Positions 11,523-25,000 of a stretch of DNA of 64,000 nt are shown one piece after another. The stretch's first letter is position 1, and the number at the start of each line of letters is the position of its first letter. The stretch comes from Parapristionchus giblindavisi (taxonomy: Eukaryota; Nematoda; Chromadorea; Rhabditida; Diplogasteridae): contig CALSFV010000108.1 in the NCBI GenBank assembly GCA_943737045.1, forward strand, positions 166,808 to 230,807, given 5' to 3'. A program made the position numbers and the translations under genes. The notes beneath the pieces were generated by a model that was given only the letters and a program-made list of their open reading frames with translations, ran no database searches and was not told the DNA's origin.

Positions 11523-14500
11523 TCATGATTGGGGTTTTTTGTGAGTCCTGGATGAGCTTCGTGTCTTTTTTAATGTTGGAGAGGGAGAATGGTCGTTGAT
11601 CTATAATTATTTATAGTAGTTCGATAACTGAAATATCCAGCTTCAGGTTCAATAATGATAATTTTACCTTTAATTCATCTTCCATCGTCTCATCCACATT
11701 TGTGTTACCTTCTTTCGCTTTCTTCCTTCCCGCTTTCACGTTTCCCTTCCCTTCGTTCTCCAGTGGAATATCAGGATCAAAGACTACCTTAAATTATTGA
11801 TGTGTTTAAATAAAAAAAATATAACTATTTGAGTGCTACAATATTTTCTTATATTTTCAATATTCATTTTTCCCTTAAGAAGGTTAGCTATTTTGTCTCA
11901 TTCACCTTTCTCGTTGCCCCTTTCGTTTCCGTTCCACCCTTTAAGATTCCCTTGTTCTTCGATGGATCAGTCGATGCCTGATTGGCCATAAATTACTTTA
12001 TTCTATATTATTCGATAACCAATAAATCTATTTTGTTGTTCAACAAAGATAATTTTAATTCAATCAACCCAGTTTGAGATTCAATGATGGCACTTTGAAC
12101 ACTAGATCGAATGTGAATATGATCGTAGTGATTTCAATAACACTGGTTCAGCATTCAATGTGCCTTGTTTGAGATTCAATGATGGTACTTTGAACACTAA
12201 ACTATCTAGATCGAAGGTGAATATGATCGTAGTAATTTCAATAATGGTGGGGGAGGAGAGCACCGGATTCTCTCTTTATTAACAACATCTTTCTTTGTAT
12301 GACTCACCTTTCTCTTCGCTCCTCTCGTTTCCTTCTTCTCCACAGCCTTCTTTCCCTTTCCCTCTCCCTTTTCCTTCCCGGTTTGATCGAAAGATGCCCG
12401 ATTGATCTATAATTGTTGATAGTACTTCGATACCTAACAGATCAACATTGAAGCTCAATAATGTTAAGTTTATCTATACTGATAAACTACCATTATTAAC
12501 CCTTCCTCAAGATTGTTAGTGTTCAAAGTACCATCATTGTATCCCAAACTATCTAGTTTAAGATTCAATGATGGTACTTTGAACACTAACCAATCTAGAT
12601 CGAAGGTGAATATGATGGTAGTGATTTCAATAATGGTGGTTTAGCATTCAATGTACCTTGTTTGAGATTCAATAACGGTACTTTGAACATTAACCATGAT
12701 CACACTATTCTTTTAGTCCCTCACTATATATAAAAAGTTTTTTGTCTCATTCACCTTTACCCTTGCCCTTGTTGTCATCTTTTCTGCTCTATCATCACCA
12801 TTTACATTTCCATTCTTAGATACAGAAGATGCCCCGACCACCTTAATTATTGATAATGGTTCGCTAACTAATAGATCTAGTTTGACGTTCATGAAAGATT
12901 ATTTTAATTCTAATCAAACTAAATTGTAAATGTTTGAGGAGAATACAAGAAATGAACAAAACCAACCTGGTCGCTCTTTGCCTTATCGACTTCATCATTC
13001 TTCTCATCATTAGCGGCGGTTGCCTAGAAATCTTTCAGATTGTAGGATAATAATGGTGGTTTAGAATTCAATGTGCCTTGTTTGAGATTCAATGATGGTA
13101 CTTTGAACACTAACCCAGGGGGAGCACCCGATTCTCTCTTTACTAAGAACTCTTTCTTTGCATGACTAACCTTTTTCTTTGCTCCTCTCGTTTCCTTCTT
13201 CTCCACAGCCTTCTTTCCCTTTCCCTCTCCCTTTTCCTTCTCGGTTTGATCGAAAGATGCCCGATTGATCTATAATTGTGGATAGTAGTTCGATACTTAA
13301 CAGATCAACATTGAAGCTCAATAATGTTAAGTTTATCTATACTGATAAACTACCATTATTAACCCTTCCTCAAGATTGTTAGTGTTCAAAGTACCATCAT
13401 TGTATCCCAAACTATCTAGTTTAAGATTCAATGATGGTACTTTGAACACTAACCAATCTAGATCGAAGGTGAATATGATGGTAGTGATTTCAATAATGGT
13501 GGTTTAGCATTCAATGTACCTTGTTTGAGATTCAATAACGGTACTTTGAACATTAACCATGATCACACTATTCTTTTAGTCCCTCACTATATATAAAAAG
13601 TTTTTTGTCTCATTCACCTTTACCCTTGCCCTTGTTGTCATCTTTTCTGCTCTATCATCACCATTTACATTTCCATTCTTAGATACAGAAGATGCCCCGA
13701 CCACCTTAATTATTGATAATGGTTCGCTAACTAATAGATCTAGTTTGACGTTCATGAAAGATTATTTTAATTCTAATCAAACTAAATTGTAAATGTTTGA
13801 GGAGAATACAAGAAATGAACAAAACCAACCTGGTCGCTCTTTGCCTTATCGACTTCATCATTCTTCTCATCATTAGCGGCGGTTGCCTAGAAATCTTTCA
13901 GATTGTAGGATAATAATGGTGGTTTAGAATTCAATGTACCTTGTTTGAGATTCAATGATGGTACTTTGAACACTAACCAATCTAGATCGAAGGTGAATAT
14001 GATGGTAGTGATTTCAATAATGGCGGTATAGCATTCAATGTACCTTCTTTGAGATTCAATAACGGTACTTTGAACATTAACCATGATCACACTATTCTTT
14101 TAGTCCCTCACTATATATAAAAAGTTTTTTGTCTCATTCACCTTTACCCTTGCCCTTGTTGTCATCTTTTCTGCTCTATCATCACCATTTACATTTCCAT
14201 TCTTAGATACAGAAGATGCCCCGACCACCTTAATTATTGATAATGGTTCGCTAACTAATAAAAAAACATCATTAGCGGCAGTTGCCTAGAAATCTATCAG
14301 ATTGTAGGATAATAATGGTGGTTTAGAATTCAATGTACCTTGTTTGAGATTCAATGATGGTACTTTGAACACTAAACTATCTAGATCGAAGGTGAATATG
14401 ATCGTAGTAATTTCAATAATGGTGGGGGAGGAGAGCACCGGATTCTCTCTTTATTAACATTATCTTTCTTTGTATGACTCACCTTTCCCTTTGCTCCTCT

Positions 14501-17500
14501 CGTTGTCTTCTTCTCCACATCCTTCTCTTCCTTTCCCTTTCCCTTTTCCTTCTCGGTTTGATCGAAAGATGCCCGATTGATCTATAATTGTGGATAGTAG
14601 TTCGATACCTAACAGATCAACATTGAAGATCAATAATGTTAAGTTTATCTATACTGATAAACTACCATTATTAACCCTTCCTCAAGATTGTTAGTGTTCA
14701 AAGTACCATCATTGTATCCCAAACTATCTAGTTTAAGATTCAATGATGGTACTTTGAACACTAACCAATCTAGATCGAAGGTGAATATGATGGTAGTGAT
14801 TTCAATAATGGTGGTTTAGCATTCAATGTACCTTGTTTGAGATTCAATAACGGTACTTTGAACATTAACCATGATCACACTATTCTTTTAGTCCCTCACT
14901 ATATATAAAAAGTTTTTTGTCTCATTCACCTTTACCCTTGCCCTTGTTGTCATCTTTTCTGCTCTATCATCACCATTTACATTTCCATTCTTAGATACAG
15001 AAGATGCCCCGACCACCTTAAAGGGAGAGTAACCCCCTTGAAAAAAACAAAGTCCGGAAAATCAGTTTTGAATTCCCGCCAATCTGAAATTGGCGTCTTA
15101 CAACGATAACTCTGCCACGACATACGATGAGTTGCCTGACATTGATTGAAAAGTAATTTTGCATACTAGTTTTGCATGTCACACCGATAATTTAGCTAGC
15201 TATATGCAAATCGCCATATACAGATCCCATCAAGCCTTATCTCATGCCTTATAATAACACCTTCAACTTACACCCATAGTCTAATGGTAAGTGTCCAGTT
15301 GAAGTAACGATCGAGCGGGTTCGAGGCCTGACCCCTGATAATGATTTTTGTCATTATTTCCTATATCTGTGGCAGAGTTATCGCGTTGGGGAACAATTGC
15401 GGGAATTCAAACACTGAAAAGTAGAGGGGTTACTGTCCCTTTAATTATTGATAATGGTTCGCTAACTAATAGATCTAGTTTGACGTTCATGAAAGATTAT
15501 TTTAATTCTAATCAAACTAAATTGTAAATGTTTGAGGAGAATACAAGAAATGAACAAAACCAACCTGGTCGCTCTTTGCCTTATCGACTTCATCATTCTT
15601 CTCATCATTAGCGGCGGTTGCCTAGAAATCTTTCAGATTGTAGGATAATAATGGTGGTTTAGAATTCAATGTACCTTGTTTGAGATTCAATGATGGTACT
15701 TTGAACACTAACCAATCTAGATCGAAGGTGAATATGATGGTAGTGATTTCAATAATGGCGGTATAGCATTCAATGTACCTTCTTTGAGATTCAATAACGG
15801 TACTTTGAACATTAACCATGATCACACTATTCTTTTAGTCCCTCACTATATATAAAAAGTTTTTTGTCTCATTCACCTTTACCCTTGCCCTTGTTGTCAT
15901 CTTTTCTGCTCTATCATCACCATTTACATTTTCATTCTTAGATACAGAAGATGCCCCGACCACCTTAATTATTGATAATGGTTCGCTAACTAATAAAAAA
16001 ACATCATTAGCGGCAGTTGCCTAGAAATCTATCAGATTGTAGGATAATAATGGTGGTTTAGAATTCAATGTACCTTGTTTGAGATTCAATGATGGTACTT
16101 TGAACACTAAACTATCTAGATCGAAGGTGAATATGATCGTAGTAATTTCAATAATGGTGGGGGAGGAGAGCACCGGATTCTCTCTTTATTAACATTATCT
16201 TTCTTTGTATGACTCACCTTTCCCTTTGCTCCTCTCGTTGTCTTCTTCTCCACATCCTTCTCTTCCTTTCCCTTTCCCTTTTTGTCCTCCTCACAAAGCT
16301 CGATGTTTTCCGCTATATCTTTATCGCGGTTCATCTTCGAGTGAAGATGTTCGCGTACAGCATCATTGGCTTTCATTACTCGTCGCATCTTATTTTTGAA
16401 TACCTGGAAGAAGACAAAAATTATAAAAAAGATATAATTTTCGTAACATTTACCCTTTCAGAAAGATCGTTCGATCGCGTGTATTTGGTGACCAGATTAT
16501 TAATTCCTTCGAGAATGCTAAGAATGTCATAAATGCTAATCGACAGAATGCCTTCTCTAGTTGAACGTCGACGCATATAGTCCAGACAAAATGCGAGATC
16601 ATCAATATAATCATCATCGGAATCCTGCTGCTCAACCTAAAAATATTTTTCATTCTTTTTGAAACTGAAAAAAAGCAAATAAACCTCGTCCGGCAATTCG
16701 GGGTCATCCCTCTTTTTGTTTTTGAGGGCGTATTTGATCTCAACGGAACGACTGAGATCAGCTGAACTGTCGAGTGTTCCACAGTCCATCATCCACTTGC
16801 AAAATTGGGCGACGGACTTGAATAAAACTTATTATGAGATTTAATTTTTTTTCATAGTACGGCTGACCTTATCACTCATCTTCGTTCCATCATTCTTCTT
16901 CGTTCCATTCTTCTTCTGTCCATTCTTCTTCTGTCCATTCTTCGATTTTTCCTCTTCTACTTCCAACTTGATCTGATCCAAAATTCTCTTCGCTTCATCA
17001 AATTTGATAGGATCGAAAGATGCCCGTCCACAATTCACAATCGATACGATTCGATTACGGATGATGAAATCGTCGACATCGTACTAAACACAACATTTGC
17101 ACGATATCAGATTACATGTAATATACTGACTTTCTCGCACAAGAAAAAAGAATCTTGAATAAGGGTTAATAATACTAATTAAAGGTGCATATTTTGTTGT
17201 AAAAATCAGCATTGCGTGAAGTTTTGTGAAATTTTGGCATAATTTGTCTCAATTTTTTTCGTTATGAGGGTACTCACCGGTTCCGGTTCGTTTCCAGTGT
17301 GAACTTCGTTGATGGCTTGAGTCATTTCATCCATGATGAAGTTTGCCAGAACTGTGTTCCAGACTACCGGGTTGATATCATGATACTGGACTCGGCTCAC
17401 GAAAGCGAAGCTGAACGTGGTAGCCATTAACAACAAACCAGTAAGGAAAACGCTAACCATAGGTGGACACGTTTGGGGAACGAATGTGAAACCAGGGAAT

Positions 17501-20047
17501 GGGGAATCAAGGTTATGATCATGGCTATACGAAAATGCTTGAGGCAGATTCTACAAATTTTTGCGAGGCAAAGCTGTGCGTAAGGCCCCAACGTTTTCAC
17601 GTGTTAACCTTTAAACCTTGCACGCTCACCTTGAAGATTCATTCTCATATACTTTAGATTTATACTGAACAGTTGGATCGAAAATATGCGGAATCTCTTG
17701 TCGGTTCTCCTGGCAGAACTAAAACTATCATTATTACTAAACTAATCCTAATCACAAGCAACATACGTCATCGAAGCTCACACTCTCAACCATTTGGTTA
17801 TCATAGAGATTGATAGGCAGCTTCAGATACTTCATCATCAATTCCTTGGGAAGGACTCTCCGGGAAGCGGAACTGGAATGAGAATATGAGAGTGTCAATT
17901 CAGGTTGGCGAACAGTCAAGCGTTTAACTCACCTCATGGTACACAATGCATCAATGATAACAGAAATACTTAAAGATGCCCAATTGAATTCTTCTTTTCT
18001 TTCTTCCTCTTCCAGATGACAGAGATAGTGCATTACGTAGATAAACATGATTACGAGAGTATCTCGCCTGAACAACCCAATATGTTTGTAGTATGTCTAT
18101 ATGTCGGTAGCTGATTCACTTGGAAATACTTACACATCAGCATCAGATTCAGGTGAGCATAGAGCTTCGAAGAGTGAATGTGCATTGATGATAACTCCTC
18201 CAATCTCATCGAACAAATGAGGATTAGAGAAGCTTCGCCAGTTTCGAGCTGTACCAGACTGAAACGAATTAACAAACATGAGAGGAAACAATCATTTACT
18301 CACGATCAGATTAATGGTCCCTTGCACGCCGTCTGCTACCATTGTGTCTCGAGTAGGCGTAGGAAGGATTTCGATACCGAGAGCGACCTGCAACATTTTG
18401 TAAAATTTAATCACATTTCGTCGAAACTCAAGGAAAGATTCTACAGTATACTACAGTATATTTTGCTCTGTAGCGCTCGCTGATATTTTGTTCCAATTTT
18501 ATTTATTGTTTTTTTAGCACATACACACTAAAACACATTAGATGCTTAGCAAGTTTAACATTCAAAGTACCTTGTTCGAGATTCAAAGTACCTTGTTTGA
18601 GATTCAATGATGGTACTTTGAACACTAACCTAACTAGATGAAGGTAAATATGATCGCAGTAACTATAATAATGATGGTTTAGCATTCAAAGTACCTTGTT
18701 TGAGATTCACTGATGGTACTTTGAACACTAACCTAACTAGATGAAGGTGAATAAGATCGTAGTAACTATAATAATGATGGTTTAGCATTCAAAGTACCTT
18801 GTTTGAGATTCACTGATGGTACTTTGAACACTAACCTAACTAGATGAAGGTGAATAAGATCGTAGTAACTATAATAATGATGGTTTAGCATTCAACGTTC
18901 CTTGTTCGAGATTCAATGATGGTACGTTGAACACTAACCTAACTAGATGAAGGTGAATAAGATCGTAGTAACTATAATAATGATGGTTTAGCATTCAAAG
19001 TACCTTGTTTGAGATTCAATGATGGTACAGAAGTTTCGTTAAATTTTGTGACAATTTGTCACTCTTTTTGTTTTTACAGTATAACACTTCACAGGATTTG
19101 CGTATTGTGGGTTGCACTTATGTGCATGCGCCAATCAACAATGAAAACACTTACCCATTCCGCGACCCACAGTCTGCTGATTCTTAGTGACACGTGGCAG
19201 TCGAAAGACGCAGACATGGCAACTTCCACTGTCTTTTGAAGCTGAGTCATTGCGTTTGTCTTAAATGTCGATAAAATAGGTAATGACTCTAATTTTAGAT
19301 TGATTGAAATGCAATTTAGTTTGATTGATTCTCATTCAATATTGAAATACAATATACTCAACAAATAAATGTCAATCTATCTAGAAGGTCAGTAATACGG
19401 CATTACCCTCCAATCAATCCATAATGAGCTCAGTCATAGAATTTGAATAAGGGTAGATAAAAGGCATAATTCTGGCTCACCACGAGCACGGCGGCTGCGA
19501 TATGGTCGCGGACTCTGTGTCGTTGAAGAATACCTTTTATGATATTAGCCACGGTGAACTTAAATGAATTACAGTTATAGAGGGGGGGGGATGTGAGAGT
19601 CTCACCTCTTTATCCCCAGCATTATTATACAACTGCCTTTTCTTCCTCTTCTTAATAGTGCCATGATGGACATCATCGTCATCGTTTATAGTCGATCTCT
19701 TTCTCGAAGAGGACTTGGGAGAAGAATCGAAAGATGCCCGATCAGAACCAGCCGGAGTCTCACCATCTGCAGAAGGTCAATATGTTCATTTTAGTTGAAA
19801 AATACAAATGAGTAAATAAAGCAGAGTAAATATAAATCACCTGAATGCTCACGGTTGATATTCGTCGTAATCTTCCGTCTCTTCGACTTCTTTGGAGCCG
19901 GAGTCTCACAATCTGCAGAAGGACAATATGTTCATTTTAGTTTTTAGAAAAAATAAACTACAATAAAGAGTAAGGTCAATGTGACAAAGTAATATTACCT
20001 TTGTTGGTAGAATTACTTTCGTCGTTACCTTTTCTCCCGCCTCTCAT
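11523..20047 (-). CDS. 29-exon gene of unknown function with cassette-exon tail
   Basis: Exons join in frame to about 1,043 aa. Unique part: 20047-19999, 19912-19841, 19766-19606, 19558-19481, 19259-19155, 18387-18304, 18258-18134, 18067-17933, 17872-17767, 17709-17630, 17524-17278, 17083-16868, 16816-16685, 16636-16454 and 16403-16218. Tail of cassette exons: 15963-15877, 15621-15565, 15016-14930, 14581-14483, 14228-14142, 13886-13830, 13704-13618, 13269-13171, 13023-12967, 12841-12755 and 12406-12308; then 11977-11906, 11787-11668 and 11600-11523. The N-terminus is basic and looks like a nuclear signal (PKKSKRRK). A hydrophobic stretch (FLTGLLLMATTFSFAFV) begins exon 11 and could instead mark a second start. 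The tail alternates K-rich exons (NRASFDQTEKEKGEG), VVGASSVSKNGNVNG exons and acidic ATAANDEKNDEVD exons. I recognise no catalytic domain. The exon 10 to 11 junction is the weakest link. Confidence 0.68.
12418..16280 (-). repeat. Segmental direct duplications carrying cassette exons
   Basis: Blocks of this 3' half are duplicated. 13.57-14.55 kb recurs 1,735 bp further on at 15.4-16.28 kb, so exon 14228-14142 matches 15963-15877. A second block repeats with about 863-bp spacing (12.49 to 13.35 kb). These duplications multiplied the phase 0-0 exons. The exon ending at 16218 is a fusion: its 3' half is the 3' half of a K-rich cassette exon. Confidence 0.75.
15021..15441. mobile_element. 421-bp MITE, TA target duplication
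   Basis: The ends are inverted repeats starting AAGGGAGAGTAACCCC and, on the other strand, AAGGGACAGTAACCCC. Imperfect pairing continues inward for about 100 bp to a shared CGATAACTCTGCCAC. It is flanked by TA. Comparison with the homologous empty site at about 13.70 kb (CCACCTTAATTATTG) shows a clean insertion. TA duplication and short inverted ends fit a Tc1/mariner-type non-autonomous element. Inside, TAGTCTAATGG and GGTTCGAGGCC resemble tRNA A and B boxes, but no tRNA fold is evident. Confidence 0.8.
18545..19030 (-). repeat. Tandem ~103-bp repeats in an intron of the 29-exon gene
   Basis: Four to five units at about 103-bp spacing carry AACTATAATAATGATGG, and the sequence between them is the usual 103-bp family. 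They fill most of the intron 18388-19154. Confidence 0.8.
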
Positions 20048-20360
20048 CGCTGAAATGAATGAAGGTAGCAAACGAATGGACTATTTCAGAAACCAACCGG
20101 GAAAGCAAAGCGCGCAATGATATAATGATTAGTGTTCTCTTATTGGATATGATTATCCTAAAATGCAAAATCAATAAACAATAGCGTCTTCATTTCACAC
20201 ATTCTCTTCAACAAACCGGACTACATTTGATATCAAAATGCGAAACGCTGGGATGAAGCTATAAATTAAATGGAAAGTGGATCATGATCAAAAAGTTATC
20301 TACGGCCATACATGATGATGTATAGAATTCTTGAATCGTGCTGTTAGAAGTACCCCCATT
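20048..20360 (-). promoter_or_regulatory. Upstream block of the 29-exon gene, second promoter type
   Basis: An acceptor-like CATTTCAG sits 2 nt before the ATG at 20047. The next ~300 bp upstream match a block at about 46.00-46.25 kb (shared CGCACAAT/CGCGCAATGAT, TTTCACACA, CAAAATGC.AAACGC.GGGAT). This conservation outside coding sequence suggests a promoter or leader different from the cassette used by the other genes. Confidence 0.4.
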
Positions 20361-20517
20361 TGAATGTTAAACAAGATGGGTTGAATGATAAGATTGTCGG
20401 ATAATAATGGTGGTTTAGCAATCAATGTACCTTATTTCAGATTCAATGATGGTACTTTGAACACTAAACCAGGGGGGTTATCTCTTTATTAACAACATCT
20501 TTCTTTGTATGACTCAC

Positions 20518-20616
20518 CTTTCTCTTCGCTCCTCTCGTTTCCTTCTTCGCCACAGTCTTCTCTTCCTTTCCCTCTCCCTTTTCCTTCTCGGGTTGATCGA
20601 AAGATGCCCGATTGGT
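20518..20616 (-). pseudogene. Orphan K-rich cassette exon
   Basis: This 99-nt exon has intact acceptor (AATTATAG) and donor (GTGAGTC) and reads TNRASFDQPEKEKGEGK. Joining it to the exon at 20049 would give an immediate in-frame TGA, so it is not part of the gene downstream. It appears stranded in the intergenic region. Confidence 0.5.
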
Positions 20617-21500
20617 CTATAATTATGTATAGTTGTTCGATACCTAACAGATCAACATTGAAGCTCAATAATGTTAAGTTTATCTATACTGATAAACTAC
20701 CATTATTAACCCTTCCTCAAGAAAACGCTATTCTAACTAGATGTGGATATGGTCATGCTGATTCAATGATGGTACTTTGAACACTAACCTATCTAGAGAA
20801 AAAACGCTGGGATGAAGCTATAAATTAAGTGGAAAGTGGTTCATGATCAAAACGTAATCTACGTCCATACATAAAGATAAAAGATGCCCGATGCCTTTAA
20901 AGAAATAAAACAGTTGACAACAAACAAGGTAGGATATTTCTCTGTCTCTTTTTTTCTCTCTCTCCTTCCCTACTCAAGAAGGATACATGGCGAAAGATAG
21001 TGATTAGTTAGATCGAGCCGGTCACGCTTACCGTTTTGGGCAAAGTGGATGTAAGAGAGTTCTGTCAATTTCTTTATCTATTTTCAAAAAAAAGTTAAGT
21101 TGTATACAGATCATTATATCAGAAAATATAACAATAAAACAGAAAAATTTTTTTACAATCCACAAATACATCATATCTATATTTCATTATAGTAGTACAA
21201 AATGAACATATACTAGTACAACCGATGCATGCTCTGTAGAAATTTAAGATACACATGTAACAGAAAAAATCACATCTATCTGGAACACCGGAAAACTAGT
21301 TTGAATAGAAACAGACATGTTAATTTTAAAATAAAGTAATCAATCAATAAAATCAATGATTGACTGAAACAATTGTGAGTATTATTCATCAACGGTATAC
21401 AATCATCAACAACGGAGAGAAACTAGTGAAGAAAACGGGATGATCAAAAGTCGAATAATCAATCGATAAATCATGATTGCCCAAGAGTACAGTAACCGAT
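20617..21500. other. Intergenic, no gene seen
   Basis: The region holds cassette-intron debris and 103-bp repeat fragments to about 20.8 kb, a GGGCATCTTTTATC copy at about 20879, then AT-rich sequence. No coding exon is supported. Confidence 0.45.
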
Positions 21501-22018
21501 CAGGGGTGTGCGAGAAAAAAATTTCGAGAAAAATTTCTCGAATAAGATTTCTCGATTTATTTTTTCGAGAAATCCGAGAAATCCGAGAAAAATCGACAAA
21601 AAATTATAAAAATTAAATAAAATGCGATTTCATAATTTTTTATCTCTTTTCCAACAATAATAACATTTATAGATGATATCATTGCCCAAAACAAAAAGAA
21701 TAACACTGAATACATGAAACCTGAATATTTTTGATGTGGCAACCCACCAAGGAGATATATTAACGCTAAGAAAAATAAGAGAATTGAAGTTCTATTTGGC
21801 AATTTGCAAACAATAAGACAATGTCATGACGTAGTAAGAGCAATTTGACTCTAAAAGGGAATTTATTAAGCACATATTTCACTGTTAATCGAAATTTAAA
21901 TCTATTTTAAATTTTAAGTTTTTCTCGAATTTCTCGAATAAAAATCGAGAAATTTTCTCGAAAAAAGTCGAGAAATCGAGAAATTAGAGAAATCGAGAAA
22001 CGAGAAATGCACACCCCT
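21501..22018. mobile_element. hAT-like inverted-repeat element
   Basis: It begins CAGGGGTGTGCGAGAA and ends GCACACCCCTG, with further inverted pairing in the TTTCTCGA-rich arms. CAGGGGTGTGC ends are typical of hAT non-autonomous elements. The flanks (TAACCGAT and TACGGCAT) are not an exact 8-bp duplication, so the copy may be old. Confidence 0.6.
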
Positions 22019-22036
22019 GTACGGCATCAAGACTTT

Positions 22037-25000
22037 TTAGCATAAATCACGAATCATCAATGTGCTAGTGTACGGTATATGGTTGGAAACATCGTTCAAT
22101 GAACTACGAAACGGGTCATCTGTCCGATGGTAGGCCGAACTCACAGGCTGGTAGATCGGGATATCAGGAGGAACACTAACAATTGATTTCACTCCATTGT
22201 ACATGAAAGAAGTCATGACATATGAACAACCATTATCAATGTTAGGTTCACCAAATTTTATAAGAGCAAACTGTCTCTTATCGGATCCTCCAAGGAAACA
22301 GAATGATAGCTTCAAGTTTTTACTGTTGATGGTGTCATTCTTAATGAATCCTTTCGGTACATCATTTGGATCGTCCCAACGTTCATAATATTTGAGTGGA
22401 TGACCAAAGGCAGAGGCGAGCTGCAATGCCGAATAATTTAATTATACTTACATTTTTTTATTTATATCATATGATGTGGAAGAATGGTAAATTTGCTTAC
22501 GAATTCATATGAAAAATTTGGACGTCTGTTGTCCCACTCCGCATTCACAGTAAAGTAGATATCATCATGATCGGAACGTGCATATCGATTCAAATATCGA
22601 TCCTTCAATGATAAATCTCAAATCTAATTCAGATTCTTATTCATGATTTATTCATGAGTTTGATTTGCTATATCCGAGTAGTTGCACAACTTTATTTTTC
22701 TACCCTCACCATTGATGAAACATCCATATACAGATGAAAGGCATAGCCCTTACTGATCCAGAAAGTATTGTTGAAAAGATAAGGCTCTTCGAGAGCAGGA
22801 TATGAAGGCCTATAGTGTTTGATAGATGACGAGGAGGGAGGTAATGGTCCTATGAACGAAATATCAAATTAGTCCTAGAATCCTCACAATCTCACCATTC
22901 ACCAAGAGGTTGTCGCAGAGAAGAGGATCGCGTTTCAAGTAGAGCTCGTACAGATTTTGTAGATCATTCGGAAGATGCTCTACTTCTTCCTGTAACGCGA
23001 AATTGAGGCAGCGCAAAGGCGAATATACACCTATTTTTCGTTCATTTACCTTTCTCTTTGCTCCTCTCGTTGATCTCTTCTCCACAGCCTTCTCTTCCTT
23101 TCCCTTTCCATTTTTGTCCTTCTTGGTTTGATCGAAAGATGCCCGATTGATCTATAATTGTTGATAGTAGTTCAATACCTAACAGATCAACATTGAAGCT
23201 CAATAATGGTAATTTACCTATACTGATAAACTACCATTATTAACCCTTCCTCAAGATTGTTAGAGTTCGAATTGCTATTATTGAATCTCAAACTATCTAG
23301 TTTAAGATTCAATGATGGTACTTTGAACACTAATCTATCTAGATCGAAGGTGAATATGATCGTAGTGATTTCAATAATGGTGGGGTTAAAAATCGAAAGA
23401 TGCCCGATTGATCTATAATTGTTGATAGTAGTTCAATACCTAACAGATCAACATTGAAGCTCAATAATGGTAATTTACCTATACTGATAAACTAGCATTA
23501 TTAACCCTTCCTCAAGATTTGTTAGTGTTCAAATAGCTATCAATGTATCTCAAACCATCTAGTTTGAGATTCAGTCAGTATATAACACGTGTACATTAGT
23601 GAAAGTAGATAAGATCATGCTGACTTCAATAATGGTACTTCTAATCAATCTAAATTGTAAATGTTTGAGGAGAATACAAGACATGGACAAAACCAACCTG
23701 CTCGCTCTTTTTCTTATCCACTTCATCATTCTTCTCATTATTAGCGGCGGTTCCCTAGAAATCGTTGAGATTGAAGTATAATAATGGTGGTTTAGAAGTC
23801 AATGTACCTTATTTCAGATTCAATGATGGTACTTTGAACACTAACCCAGGAGGGTTCTCTCTTTACAAAGAACATCTTTCTTTGTATGACTAACCTTTCT
23901 CTTTGCTCCTCTCGTTTCCTTCTTCTCCACAGCCTTCTTTCCCTTTCCCTCTCCCTTTTCCTTCTCGGTTTCATCGAAAGATGCCCGATTGGTCTATAAT
24001 TGTGTATAGTTGTTCGATACCTAACAGATCAACATTGAAGCTCAATAATGTTAAGTTTATCTATACTGATAAACTACCATTATCAACCCTTCCTCAAGAT
24101 TGTTAGTGTTCAAAGTACCATCATTGTATCCCAAACTATCTAGTTTAAGATTCAATGATGGTACTTTGAACACTAATCTATCTAGATCGAAGGTGAATAT
24201 GATCGTAGTGATTTCAATAATGGTGGGGTTAAAAATCGAAAGATGCCCGATTGATCTATAATTGTTGATAGTAGTTCAATACCTAACAGATCAACATTGA
24301 AGCTCAATAATGGTAATTTACCTATACTGATAAACTAGCATTATTAACCCTTCCTCAAGATTTGTTAGTGTTCAAATAGCTATCAATGTATCTCAAACCA
24401 TCTAGTTTGAGATTCAGTCAGTATATAACACGTGTACATTAGTGAAAGTAGATAAGATCATGCTGACTTCAATAATGGTACTTCTAATCAATCTAAATTG
24501 TAAATGTTTGAGGAGAATACAAGACATGGGCAAAACCAACCTGCTCGCTCTTTTTCTCATCCACTTCATCATTCTTCTCATTATTAGCGGCGGTTCCCTA
24601 GAAATCGTTCAGATTGAAGTATAATAATGGTGGTCTAGCATTCAATGCACCTAATTTCAGATTCAATGATGGTACTTTGAACACTAACCCAGGGGGTTCT
24701 CTCTTTATTAACAACATCTTTCTTTGTATGACTCACCTTTCTCTTCGCTCCTCTCATTTCCTTCTTCTCCACAGCCTTCTCTTCCTTTCCCTCTCCCTTT
24801 TCCTTCTCGGTTTGATCGAAAGATGCCCAATTGGTCTATAATTGTGGATAGTAGTTCGATACCTAACAGATCAACATTGAAGCTCAATAATGTTAAGTTT
24901 ATCTATACTGATAAACTACCATTATTAACCTTTCCTCAAGATTGTTAGTGTTCAAAGTACCATCATTGTATCCCAAACTATCTAGTTTAAGATTCAATGA

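Noticed and set aside
13900..14000. Resemblance of the repeat (GGTTTA...TACC...GTTTGAG) to a nematode spliced leader
   Set aside because: Only scattered matches to the SL1 pattern remain, no GT donor follows, and the sequence is explained by the 103-bp repeat family.
15255..15345. tRNA gene inside the MITE
   Set aside because: A- and B-box-like strings are present, but I could not form convincing acceptor and T-arm stems.
17206..17460. Separate secreted-protein gene starting MVSVFLTGLLLM
   Set aside because: The hydrophobic start is suggestive, but an acceptor at 17524 joins this exon in phase to the upstream exons, so a single gene is the simpler reading.
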